From: Abelmoschus esculentus
Lineage: Eukaryota > Streptophyta > Magnoliopsida > Malvales > Malvaceae
Reading direction: 5' to 3'
Length of the DNA: 64,000 nt
NCBI GenBank assembly: GCA_035048815.1
Contig: JAUCBN010000023.1
Span: 1,061,501-1,125,500 of the forward strand
Translations under genes and position numbers: made by a program
Shown here: positions 25,174 to 35,295 of the stretch, one piece after another
Position numbering within the stretch: the stretch's first letter is position 1
How the letters are laid out: the number at the start of each line of letters is the position of its first letter
Notes under the pieces: generated by a model
What the model was told of the DNA's origin: nothing
Databases searched by the model: none
The model's input: only the letters and a program-made list of their open reading frames with translations

Positions 25174-25917
25174 ATGGCTATGGAACCAAACTTCTTTGAG
25201 CAAGAATTTGAGTCTGCTGGAGATGTTTCACTCAAGCGCCAATGGAATTTGATATCAGAACCAACGAAAGACCAAGAAAATGATTCTGGCTGCTTCGATT
25301 GCAGCATTTGCTTTGATCCTGCAAAAGACCCGGTTGTCACCCTCTGTGGTCACTTGTATTGCTGGCCCTGCATTTACAAGTGGCTTCACGTCCGAGCTTC
25401 TTCCCTCGATGCAGACCCGAAACAGAAGAACTGTCCCGTGTGCAAGGCCAACATCTCTTCCGGTTCATTGATTCCCCTCTACGGTCACGGTGCATCTTCA
25501 AAGTCTCAATCCAAGAATCCCTATTCAGACATGTTCATTCCTCAGAGACCACCTCCTACATTGAACATTAGAACGCCTCCTTCGCGTCCAAATCGTCAAC
25601 TTCACGAGAACTATTACCATCAATTCTTCCCTCACCCTTATGGAGGATACACAACCTTGGCATCATCCGACCTCGGTGATATATCGATGACGAATGTCTT
25701 CCATCCGATGATCCAAATGTTGGGAGAAATGGTGTATGCTAGAATGTTTGGGAGCTCAAACACAAGTATGTTTGCTTATACTAACCAAGCTTCATACCCT
25801 TTTTCTAGGAACAATAATCTTAGATTGAGAAGACAAGAAATTAAGGTTGACAAATCTCTTAGTAGAGTATCCATGTTTCTCCTCTGTTGCATCATTCTTT
25901 GTCTTCTCTTGTTCTGA
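25174..25917 (+). CDS. RMA-type RING membrane-anchor E3 ubiquitin ligase
   Basis: RMA proteins are small E3 ligases held in the ER membrane by a C-terminal tail; they work in protein quality control and aquaporin turnover. One coding exon encodes 247 residues. The C3HC4 RING finger is complete: Cys43, Cys46, Cys58, His60, Cys63, Cys66, Cys87 and Cys90. It carries the RMA-type long loop before the last cysteine pair (WLHVRASSLDADPKQKNCPVC). The C-terminal 16 residues (SMFLLCCIILCLLL core) form a tail anchor. The middle is Pro/Ser/Asn-rich. An intron splits the 5' UTR just before the ATG. Arabidopsis RMA1-RMA3 share this layout. I recall RMA3 being next to CBSX5 in Arabidopsis, as here, so RMA3 is the likeliest ortholog. 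Confidence 0.95.
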   Translation: MAMEPNFFEQEFESAGDVSLKRQWNLISEPTKDQENDSGCFDCSICFDPAKDPVVTLCGHLYCWPCIYKWLHVRASSLDADPKQKNCPVCKANISSGSLIPLYGHGASSKSQSKNPYSDMFIPQRPPPTLNIRTPPSRPNRQLHENYYHQFFPHPYGGYTTLASSDLGDISMTNVFHPMIQMLGEMVYARMFGSSNTSMFAYTNQASYPFSRNNNLRLRRQEIKVDKSLSRVSMFLLCCIILCLLLF

Positions 25918-26299
25918 AAAGTATTGAATTTTAGGTTGTATAGCTGCAAAAAGAAAAAAGAAGAACGTTTTGCAGGAAAATTTATGAGGAACCCATTTGT
26001 GAAAGATTTCTCTCTGCAATATTTGCATTATTGCATGTATATAGTAATATAATTTTTGAAGTTCCTCAATTTTTATTTTATTCGAAATGAAATGAAACGA
26101 AACAATTATATTTGATTCGAGTCATAATTACACAAACCTATGTATCAAGATGTTTTATAATTTTTTGGTGTTACATAAAACGACACCATAAACTGTTTAA
26201 ATCTGGATTACTTAATTGAAATAATTCATCCTTTTTCATTAAACCCCTACTTTGATTAATCTATATTTAAGCTAAATAATCTTATATTTAAGCTAAATA
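25918..26299. other. Short intergenic gap with a 21-bp tandem repeat
   Basis: 3' flank of the RING gene. The last part contains two adjacent copies of TATATTTAAGCTAAATAAT (about 26261-26280 and 26282-26300); the second copy includes the first base of the start codon of the next frame. Confidence 0.5.
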
Positions 26300-26857
26300 A
26301 TGGCTTCCCAAGCCAATCCATTAATACCAAAATCTAAGCCACAACAGAACATGGATTTCTTAAGACAAATCTGTCTTAAATCTAAACCCCTTTCTTCTCT
26401 GCCTCTACTTCCACTCCCCCAGAAGCTCACCCTTCTCTCTCTCTGTAAATTTTCTTCCTTTACACACTTAAAACTCATGTTTGATGAGTCCTTTTGGGCA
26501 GTACTAGGGAGGTATCCATCGAGTGATGGAACTACAGAAAATGAAGAGGTCATTAGGCACAACAAGAAATGTAGATATATTGCATTTCTTGTCATTTTTA
26601 TAGCATTTTGGGTTGCTATGATTGTTAACTCTAGCTTTGGGTTTAACCAAGGAAAACCATTGAAGTATTGTTTTTCCCCTCTTTCCATTTGGTTTCCTTT
26701 AATGAAGTTCATATTCTTGCTGAATCCTCAAATGGGTACCTTTTATTTTGGTATAGATCCTCTGTTTTGGGGTCTTTATGGTATGTTTTGTTTATGTTAT
26801 AGTTATAGCTCTAATGGGTCTCTATTTGTTTCGTTAAGCAACATTGTTTTTTCTTAA
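26300..26857 (+). CDS. Hypothetical protein with membrane segments
   Basis: An uninterrupted 185-codon frame starting MASQANPLIPKSKPQQ. I do not recognise it. Residues 1-60 are basic and Leu/Ser/Pro-rich, like an organelle transit sequence. A hydrophobic segment follows a basic RHNKKC patch (YIAFLVIFIAFWVAMIV), and two weaker aromatic-rich hydrophobic stretches lie near the C-terminus. No domain or catalytic motif is visible. An overlapping minus-strand frame (26293-26712) is almost as long, which weakens the case. It sits between the RING gene and the convergent CBSX5 gene. A lineage-specific gene, a non-coding transcript or a chance frame are all possible. Confidence 0.3.
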   Translation: MASQANPLIPKSKPQQNMDFLRQICLKSKPLSSLPLLPLPQKLTLLSLCKFSSFTHLKLMFDESFWAVLGRYPSSDGTTENEEVIRHNKKCRYIAFLVIFIAFWVAMIVNSSFGFNQGKPLKYCFSPLSIWFPLMKFIFLLNPQMGTFYFGIDPLFWGLYGMFCLCYSYSSNGSLFVSLSNIVFS

Positions 26858-27025
26858 ACATGCATTTTCATTTAGGTTTTTATTGTTTCCCATGTTGTTT
26901 GGTTGCTAAGAAAATTAAGGAAGAAAATGGCTGGCACATAATTGGGAATTGCTTTCCCAAAACAAAAGATAAAGCATTTTCGTTTGTTAGAATCCGAAGC
27001 TGGCACATAATAGTTTTCGAGAAAT

Positions 27026-28471
27026 TTAAGCAATGGCTTCCAAATGTTCCCTGAAAACTTTCAACATGTCAGAAAATGTGACGATTCCGACCAAGATACA
27101 GTCATCCTCTATAACCCAAACATAGTTAACTCTATGAGAAATGGCTTGGATCATCACGGCAACTAATGAACTCTTGGGATGACAAACGATTGCCTCGGCT
27201 CTCCTCACCATCCTGGCCGAATAACTCATCGACCTACTATGTCTCAGGGACCTTGACAACGGTGACACTGGAGACCCTGTTGATTCCTCATCGGATGATG
27301 AGGATGAGGATGATGAGAATCCACCACATGACATTGACATAGTCAAATGGTCGAGCATCCCATTCATGTTTCTCTCTTTCAACCGTTCAGAAACGACCCG
27401 GACTAGGTCCTCTGGGGGACCTCCGCAGTCGATGTAGGCCATTAGATCCCCAGAGGACAACGTCTTGACGGCTGCTGTGACTGTCTCGTCGCAGCAGGCT
27501 AAGGTGAAGGGAGAGATTTCTCCGATCAAAGTTCCCTCACTGTCAACAACGGCCACTGAAGTTTGGTCCAAGAGAGATTGTGAAATGGCTCCTATGGCAG
27601 CAGAGGCAGGGGAGTGATACTCAACGGTGAAGATTTCAGTGCTGATGATGCCAAGGGTGTCGATGGACAAGGCTGGGAACGGCGAAAAGAAGCCAATGGA
27701 GCTGAGTAGGAATCTGATTATGTCTTCTTGTGTTAGCCAACAAAATTCACGACCTTTGTGAATAGTAGTGACCGCTGTTGCTGTCTTCTGGTGCTGTTTT
27801 CTCTTGTGGCTGAGCTTGGTTTTAATTGGAACCACAAGGGCTTGAGCTCCTCCAAGTATAAGATCAATTGCTTCTAACAAGCTGATCAAACAAAGAGGGT
27901 AATTAAAATTAATTACATTTTCAATGAAGATAAAACAAAAACTGAGATATGGGGCAAGGATTCGATTCGAGTAGCAGTTCGCTACTCGAATAGCTATCGT
28001 TGTATTATGTTTATAATAACATCTATTATGTTCACAACAGTCTGGAAATACCGTCGCTGAAAACGCGACGTCGCTGAAAACGCGACCCCAACCGAAATTT
28101 AAATTACCTGCAAGAGGTCGAAATTTAAATTACCTGCAAGAGGGTTCCACATGCAAAACAAGTCCAGGAATCTTAGCCAACAGCACAGAAACAGGCTCCT
28201 TCAAAGCAAGCAAAGGCGACGCCAAGTTTTCATCTTTGCAAAGGTAACAAATCACATCCACCATGCAAATTTTGCCTACACATCTACAATCATCCTCGTC
28301 GCATAAACGGACCGCCTTATGATTGCAACTCCAGACACTAACAGAGTTATCATCTGATGTTTTCAAGGCTTTGATAGCCTCGGCGACGGGGGACGTTATT
28401 GAAAGTGACCTCAGGGCCGGCTTGCCGAGACACAAGTCGGATACCTCATGTGACAATAACCTCACTGCCAT
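27026..28471 (-). CDS. CBSX5: CBS-domain protein CBSX5
   Basis: CBSX5 belongs to a small plant family of cystathionine-beta-synthase-domain proteins thought to sense adenylates; its own partner is not well known. Two exons, 28471-28134 and 27881-27026, give 397 residues in one frame (SC joins to SLLEAIDLI across the intron). Conserved blocks include MAVRLLSHEVSDLCLGKPALR at the N-terminus, VSVWSCNH, FCWLTQEDIIRFLL, LIGEISPFTLACCDETV, LMAYIDCGGPPE and, after a Ser-rich linker, the last CBS motif AVMIQAISHRVNYVWVIED then IVTFSDMLKVFR. The splice donor of exon 1 is duplicated 26 bases downstream (see the separate entry). The gene converges on the RING gene, with a short gap. Family assignment is secure. 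Confidence 0.95.
28053..28086. repeat. 17-bp tandem repeat in the CBSX5 intron
   Basis: GTCGCTGAAAACGCGAC occurs twice back to back (28053-28069 and 28070-28086). Each unit starts GTCGC and ends GCGAC, which are complementary, so each can form a small hairpin. It is CG-rich against the AT-rich intron around it. Confidence 0.85.
28098..28149 (-). promoter_or_regulatory. Tandemly duplicated 5' splice site of CBSX5 exon 1
   Basis: Read on the minus strand, the exon end and intron start CTCTTGCAG/GTAATTTAAATTTCG occur twice, 26 bases apart. The proximal donor joins after 28134 and the distal one after 28108. Only the proximal donor keeps the reading frame; with the distal donor the next codon after AGG is TAA. 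The two donor strings are identical over the exon end and the first 15 intron bases. Confidence 0.85.
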
Positions 28472-28570
28472 ACAAAAAACACACTAGGGAAATTGAGTAA
28501 CTTGAAAAGGAAAGTGCTGGTTTTTGATTCTGGATTAATTTCTTGAAGATGGATGCTGTAAGCTGGAGAT

Positions 28571-28578
28571 TATATAAG
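28571..28578 (-). promoter_or_regulatory. TATA box of CBSX5
   Basis: On the minus strand CTCTTATATAATC lies about 100 bases upstream of the start codon, the usual plant distance for a short 5' UTR. Confidence 0.55.
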
Positions 28579-28599
28579 AGGTGGTGACCGTGTTTGGCT

Positions 28600-29868
28600 G
28601 GAAAATGAAGGGAAGAAGAAGGTACGGTCAAAGTACCAAATTGCTGGCAGAAAAAGATGTATGGACCATTAAATTTTGTCTTATACTATGAAACTTTAGT
28701 GACTACTTGGTGCCATTCTTCCATGCCATCGGTGCCATATTTTAAAGTGCAGGGTATGTTCACATTGTTATAGGACTCATTTGCTTTTTACACGTCATCA
28801 AGTTCTTGCAACTTGGAAGATTTTTGTGAAAAATATATTATGTTTATTTATATTATTTTTTACATTTAACATTAAAAAAATTAAATTTTAAAATTTAAAT
28901 TTTAAATTCTAAAAATTATATCTTACATAATTCTTTGAACACTAATTCTAAATTTAATTATAAATATTAAATTTAATTTTTTAGTATAAAGACATGTATA
29001 ATAATAGAAGTGACAAAGAACTACGTTATCTGATCCTAACCCGATAGATTATTATTCGAAATTAATTCTGGTAAGATCAAAATTAAATTTAAAATTTAAG
29101 TATTAATCGTAATCGAGATCAAAACTGAATCTAAAATATAAATCTTAATTATAATAAAATTAAAATTAAATTTGAAATTTAAGTCTCCATCGTAAACTAA
29201 ATCGATGAGTATCCACTGAGACCTGGACTCCATCACTATCTGACAACATATTTTTTAAGTTTCCACACCAACTTGACTCTGTGTCATGTTCATATCTTCA
29301 TATTTGAGCGGTGACAGTTCAACATCATGTATGGAAAATATGGGAAGCAAATTGAATTACTTCTCTATGAATATAATTTTTTAATCGATTATGGATATTT
29401 ATTTTAAAATATATTTTAATTATTAAATATAAATATTTTTAATTATTATATTATAAATATTAATACTTGAAATTATGACATCTAAAAATATCAATTCATT
29501 CGGTGGAACTAAAGATTTATAGAATTGGAAATCAAATTGAAGTACGTAACTATATAAACACGTGGATCAAAAATATCGTAAATATATTTAGAAATATATA
29601 TTTGATACTCTGGGAATTTATAATTATATGTATTATGAATAAATAAAATTTTAAAATAAATTAAATATAATTTTAAAATGTTAGGATAAGATATAAATTA
29701 TTGAATCCATTAATATTATATTGGATTTCATAAAAAATCCATTTTAATATTATTATATTAGCCTTTTTCTTAGTATTTGCCTTCCTGGGAACTCTAATTT
29801 TGGAAAAAAAATTTAATCTTTATATTAATTACATGCATGTAGATATTCTAATCATGAGAAAAAAATAT
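28600..29868. other. AT-rich intergenic DNA
   Basis: Upstream flank of CBSX5. No gene, RNA or well-defined repeat is seen beyond simple AT-rich sequence. Confidence 0.4.
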
Positions 29869-30628
29869 GGTATAAACATAATTTTAACCCTTAACGTTTA
29901 TAATTTTTATTGTTTTGGTCCTTATTTTTTGGATAAATTTAGCCTTAATCTATATTTTTTTGACAAATAATTTGTTTTTTAACACCATATTAATTGGATC
30001 GTTAAAAATCTAACAATGATGACATATTATATGCATATGATAATATATTTTAAATAACATGACATCTAACCTATCAAATACATATATATAATATAATTTT
30101 ATTCTAATATAAAATATAAAACAATTAAAATTCAAATAAAATTTTAAAAATTAAATTAATTCTAAAAAAGGCTATTAAACATTCTCAACCCTAACTACGA
30201 TAGAATTAAAATTTTATCTAAAAAAATTAATTCATTTCGAACCGTGTTCATATTTTTTTAAGATGGGACTTTGATTCTATCATATTTAGGGTTGAGAATG
30301 TTTAATAGCCTTTTTTTAGAATTAATTTAATTTTAAAATTTTATTTGAATTTTAATTATTTTAATTTTATATTAAAATAAAATTATATTTCTCATATATA
30401 TATATATATATATATGATAGGTTAGATGCCATGTCATTTAAAATATATTATCATATCCATATGACATATCATCATTGTTAGATTTTTAAAGGTTCAATTA
30501 TCATAATAGTTAAAAAATAAGTTATTTGTCAAAAAGATATAGGCTAAGGGCTAAATTTATCACAAAAAAGAATAAGGACCAAAACGACAAAAAATATAAA
30601 CGTTAAAGGTTAAAATTATCTTTATGCC
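29869..30628. mobile_element. Long hairpin MITE, about 760 bp, arms over 300 bases
   Basis: The left arm starts TGGTATAAACATAATTTTAACC and the right arm, read on the other strand, starts TGGCATAAAGATAATTTTAACC. The arms pair almost throughout: TTTTGGTCCTTAT, TTTTTGACAAATAA, TCTAACAATGATGA and GACAT..CATCTAACCTATCA all appear in both. The pairing continues to a central loop near 30190-30270 (the arms meet around ATTCTCAACCCTAA and its complement). There is no coding frame. A transcript would fold into one very long hairpin. A shorter relative lies at 53676-53985. Confidence 0.85.
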
Positions 30629-30897
30629 AAAAAATATTAATGATCGAGTAAGAATTGTTTTATTAGTATTGTGGGGTGTTAAGATTTTAAATTTTTTAGT
30701 TTTTGATCTACTTAATTTAAAGATTAGTGATGATTTCGTATTTTTTATTTTATATTGAGTCCTTGTTACGATAATACTAAAAAAATTAAGCACCCAATAA
30801 AATCAAAAGATTATTTTTATTCAATAAAATAAAAACACTGTAAAAATTATAAGTCATAAATCTACGATGTTCCAACTTACTAAAAAAATTCTCTTCA

Positions 30898-31125
30898 GGA
30901 GTGTGTATTCAGTTAATTCGTTCGTTGGTGAATTGAATTAACCAAAATAGAAATAATTAAAATTTTTAAAATTAATCGAATCGAATTATCCTTAACCGAT
31001 AACCGAACCAAAATTATTTCGGTTAATTATCCGAATTAAACATAATTTATTATAAATTTTGATTAAATTACATAATAAATCACTAAATTATACTAAAATC
31101 ATTTTTTAGTCACTAACCTTTTATA
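30898..31125. repeat. CCGAATTAA-rich repeat relic, copy 2
   Basis: Shares ACCGAA, GGTTAATTATCCGAATTAA, ATTTATTATAAATT, AAATTATACTAAAAT and TTTTTAGTCA in the same order with 15840-15970. It abuts the hairpin element that follows. Confidence 0.55.
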
Positions 31126-31819
31126 ACTAACACCATTTTCTTAACCAACTACGTTTATATTTAAAATATCACTGGAAAATGAATTTAAGAAATAGTTCTA
31201 TATTGGGATGAAATATTTTACCGATTCAAATTCGAATAATTTAATTTATAAATATGTAAATTTATTTAGATTCGAGATCGGAACCAGATTTTGGGCTTTA
31301 GCTAAGTTCCAACCATGTACTAATGGACCAAAGCAAGCTTTTCCAAGGGCTTCGGTTGGAAACCGGGCTATAGAAATCCATTACTAATGGATCAAAGTTC
31401 TTAATTTTTTTAAATTTCAATTAAAACAAAAACTATAATTTTTATAAGTATTGAATTATATAAATTAATTCGATTGATTATCCGAATTAATTACAATTAT
31501 TATATATTAAATATTATATATATTAGATTTATTAAATTTCAAAAAATTAAAAACTTTGATCCATTAGTAATGGATTTCTATAGCCCGTATTCGAACCGAA
31601 TCCCTTGGAAAAGCTTGCTTTGGTCCATTAGTACATGGTTTTAGTTAAAGCCCAAAATCTGGTTCCGATTTCGAATCGGAATAAACTTATATATCTATAA
31701 ATTAAATTATTCAAATTTAAATTGATAAAATATTTCATCCCTATATAAAATCATTTTTTAAATTCATTTTCCAATATTATCTTAAATATAAACATAGTTA
31801 ATTAAGAAAATTGTGTTAG
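31126..31819. mobile_element. Second long hairpin element, arms about 290 bases
   Basis: Left arm 31126-31420, right arm 31531-31819. Both contain, in inverted orientation, AAAATGAATTTAA, GGGATGAAATATTTTA, GGAACCAGATTTTGGGCTTTA, CATGTACTAATGGACCAAAG, CAAGCTTTTCCAAGGG and ATAGAAATCCATTACTAATG. The 110-base loop contains ATCCGAATTAATTA, reminiscent of the CCGAATTAA family. There is no coding frame. It is different in sequence from the hairpin at 29869. Confidence 0.85.
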
Positions 31820-32400
31820 AAGTAAGAAAATTTAAAAATATCTGATCTGAGTGATTGATTTGTCGATCCGTCGATCCAAAACCTAAAAAAACATTTAATC
31901 GAGTCGGATACTTAACCCGTGATTTTTCCTTATTAGTTGGGTCGGGTCTATGCTATTTTTTTTATAACCGAATACCTGACCTGAACCTATAATTTTAATT
32001 TATTTTTATTAAATTTTAATATTATTACTTTACAATTAAATCTTTGAATTATTATTATATTTTTATTATCTATTTTAAAATTTTAAAATATTTATATTAA
32101 TTTATTAATATGAGATTCAAATATTTTTTTAGACAACTACTGTAGACAAAAAAGGACACAGATTTAACCAATGATGTCCTTTCAACTTCGTTTGTCAAGC
32201 TTTTATCTGTTTTTCACATTTCAATACATAGTACTTCCAATGGGAGAGGTCATGCCTAATCATTAAAAAAACAAAAATGTGGGTCCATAGATGACGTGTA
32301 CACCACTTCAATGGTATATAATTTAATATTAAAAAAATAATACTTTGTATATTTTATTTAAACTATCAATATTATTGATATTTATAAATTTTTAATAATC
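31820..32400. other. AT-rich intergenic DNA
   Basis: No gene is supported. It includes words such as ACCCGTGA and GGGTCGGGTC near 31915-31945, possibly another old repeat. Confidence 0.35.
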
Positions 32401-32570
32401 ACCGACCATTTTACTGCGGTAGTTAAGGATATTGTTGTTGTTTTTAAAGGTTATGAGTTCGAACGTTAATAATATTAATAAAATAATTAAATAATTAATA
32501 TCTAATAATATAATATATACTTTAAAACAGATATTAAACGGTGACACTGTCTCTGATTACAGAAAATCAT
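32401..32570 (+). mobile_element. tRNA-derived SINE, degenerate copy 2
   Basis: Aligns by eye with the copy at 39453: GGTAGTTAAGGATATTGTTGTT, then TTTAAAGGTTATGAGTTCGAAC (B box at about 32456-32466), then an AT-rich 3' part ending AAACAGATATTAAACGGTGACACTG. The A box is decayed. The call rests on similarity to the better copies. Confidence 0.5.
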
Positions 32571-33405
32571 CAATAACATTGTTGATACATGGAAGATCAA
32601 TAACCAAGGACATAATCATGTTTAGGGCCAAAATGAAAAAAAATTAAATAAATTTTATATTATCAAAATTTAAATATTATGATTTTAAAAATTAATTTAT
32701 TCTCGGTATATAAACCTTGATTTATTTTTTTTCTTAATTATAAAATTCTAAAATAATTTCATTTTGACAGAAAATGAAATCAAAAGTGAAATATATATAT
32801 AAATTATTAAAATTAAAATATATTTAATACGAATATAAATTAAAATTCATATATGACAAACCATTAAACATAAATACAGTGTGCCATGGATGATGAATCC
32901 ACAGATCAAGGGAAAAAAATCCATTGGCTTCATTGTGTCTGCAACTTGACTCTCAAGTTTGGTCTGGTTTCGACCAAGTTTTCAAGAAAACATATTTTCA
33001 TTGAAAATGAACAGAAACATGCAAGAACAAGACACATACAGAAGGAAGGAACAAACCTTGGAGCTAACAGAATCAAGCTTACCATTTTGCTTTATGAAAA
33101 TGAATTAAAAAAATCTCTACTTTACTGCTTTGAATAGCTTCTTAGGGACTAATAATGTAACATCTGCAATAATTTCAGACATGGAATCTGGTTAATCTTG
33201 TTATGACTGTAGCAAATGATGAAAAAGACAAACAGCTCCCTCAATGATGGCAAATGAGAAAGGAAACCAGACAAGCAGTTTCCACTTTGAGACAAAAGAT
33301 AATGTCATGTCAGAAAAGAAATTTCAGAAGATAAGAATGCATTGCGGTGTGAGTATCCTTATCCCATTGACCTTAATTTAACATCCTTATCAAAGTGAAA
33401 ATGTC
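32571..33405. other. AT-rich intergenic DNA and promoter of the YGL/LRDR gene
   Basis: An 83-codon frame at 32886-33137 has no recognisable domain and I do not call it a gene. The last 250 bases are the upstream region of the next gene. Confidence 0.4.
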
Positions 33406-33413
33406 ATATAAAT
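33406..33413 (+). promoter_or_regulatory. TATA box of the YGL/LRDR gene
   Basis: CATATAAATAG lies about 145 bases before the start codon at 33551, giving a predicted 5' UTR of about 110 bases. Confidence 0.65.
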
Positions 33414-33472
33414 AGGGAGTGAAACCCTTTAAACCCATCTCTACATCCATTTCATTGCATCTTTCATATAGT

Positions 33473-33498
33473 TATATATATATATATATATATATATT
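33473..33498. repeat. (TA)n microsatellite in a 5' UTR
   Basis: An uninterrupted run of about 13 TA units between the TATA box and the start codon. If transcription starts where the TATA box predicts, the repeat is part of the mRNA leader. Confidence 0.8.
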
Positions 33499-33550
33499 CA
33501 TCAGATTCTTGTGTCTGGTTCAAGGGTTTTACTTTGAAAGAAAGAGGAAA

Positions 33551-34904
33551 ATGTTGGCTATTTTCCACAAGGCATTTGCTAATCCACCAGAGGAGCTGAA
33601 CAGTCCAGCTTCTCACAAATCTTCAAAGAAGCCTAAACAGCCTGAAGAAACCTTAAATGATTTCCTTTCTCATCACCCTCACAACAGTTTCTCCATGAGC
33701 TTTGGCAACGCTGCTGTTTTGGCCTATGTCCACCATGAAAGTCAGCCTTCAACCAATCAGAGGTAACAAAAAGAACAAGTTTTGTACAGGAAAGTTGCTG
33801 GTAAATGGTAATTATGAAAGAATCAACACTTTTTACAGTTGTTTTTGCAGGTTGTTTTGTGGGTTTGATGACATATATTGCCTCTTCCTTGGGAGCTTGA
33901 ACAATCTGTTCATGTTGAATAGACAATATGGGCTTTCGAAAGGGAGCAATGAGGCCACGTTTGTGATTGAAGCTTATAGGACCCTGAGAGATAGGGGTCC
34001 TTATCCTGCTGATCAGGTGGTGAAGGATATGGATGGAAGCTTTGCCTTTGTTATCTATGACAGCAAGACTGGAACTGTGTTTGCTGCACTGGTAAATAGA
34101 AGCCTAAACTACCCCAGATACAACCGAACACTTTCAATTTAGTATCGATTATATTATTGAACTAAAAATCATTCAATTATATCATTAGACCGTTAAAATA
34201 ACTATGTCATTGATTTTAATGATCTATTAGTATAATTAAAGACTAATACTAAATTAGTATCGATCTTTAATTTATTGGTATCTAATTTAGTTTATCCTAA
34301 ACATAATCATTATCTAAAGTTGAAATTTTAGAAGTTTAGATCAAAGGGTATCTTACAAGAAAATATTGGATCTTTATTTCTTTTACAGGGTTCTGATGGT
34401 GGTGTTAAGTTGTACTGGGGAATTGCAGCTGATGGCTCGGTGGTGATATCTGATGATTTGGAGGTCATCAAAGAAGGATGTGCCAAATCCTTTGCTCCTT
34501 TCCCAAAAGGTAACCTGATTGAGACTGATAGCCTGATAGGGTGTTCATGGTTAACCAAAATACTATAACGATAACGCCTTCTAATTACACTAAGAATATA
34601 ATTTACATGTTAACCGTTATAGTATTTTTGGTTAATCATGAACATCCAACATCAGAATCTGACAAATGATTCTGTTTTGAACTGTTTGTTGTGTTGTGTG
34701 TGTTCAGGATTCATGTTCCATAGTGAAGGAGGGCTGATGAGCTTTGAGCATCCTATGAACAAAATCCGGGCGATGCCCAGGGTAGACAGTGAAGGAGTCA
34801 TCTGTGGTTCGAATTTTAAGGTTGATGTCTACTCTAGAGTTAACAGCATTCCACGTGTAGGAAGTGAAACTAATTGGACTGATGAATGGGGTTCCCATCA
34901 ATGA
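33551..34904 (+). CDS. Aluminium-induced YGL/LRDR-motif protein (TSJT1-like, DUF3700)
   Basis: These proteins keep the fold of class II glutamine amidotransferases and are induced by aluminium, auxin withdrawal, darkness or starvation; their reaction is unknown. Four exons (33551-33762, 33851-34091, 34389-34509 and 34708-34904) give 256 residues in one frame. The naming motifs are present: YGL at residues 97-99 and LRDR at 116-119. Other conserved blocks are LFCGFDDIYCLFLGSLNNL, DMDGSFAFVIYD, VKLYWGIAADGSVVISDD and CAKSFAPFPKGFMFHSEGGL. The N-terminus is MLAIFHKA, so the amidotransferase nucleophile Cys2 is absent. That is usual for this family, and no amidotransferase activity should be assumed. 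Typical family length is about 250 residues. Confidence 0.95.
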
Positions 34905-35295
34905 TATAAAGATGGGAAAATAAACAAAAAATAATAAAATGTGGCCATGGATCTCTTCTTCTTCTTCCACCAAAGCTTAAACAAAACATTTATGTTGTGT
35001 TTGTTTGATTTCATTGGGATTGTGAATAATGAGCTTGAAGACTGTTTTTCTACTTTTCTTGCAACTTTTGCCATTTTCCTGTCTTGTAAGGGTATTTTCC
35101 TAGAAAATTTGGCAATGAAAGAAAGTTGTAAGGCAAAATGTCATTTCAATTTGCAGATGTTTTACCTAAAATCCAAATCAATGTGTTTCTAACCATAAGG
35201 TCCAAAGCTTATTGCTTTCAATTGGATTGAAATCTAAATCTCAATAGATTTTTAGATTCATGAGTTTGTGCTTTAGGAGGGCCTAAAGCATTATG
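34905..35295. other. 3' flank of the YGL/LRDR gene
   Basis: Probable 3' UTR and short spacer. No other gene is supported. Confidence 0.45.

Noticed and set aside
30560..30793. 77-codon minus-strand frame
   Set aside because: It overlaps the arm of the long hairpin element and is Lys/Ile/Asn-rich, as expected from AT-rich DNA.
32886..33137. 83-codon frame upstream of the YGL/LRDR gene
   Set aside because: No domain or conserved motif, and it lies in what should be promoter DNA.
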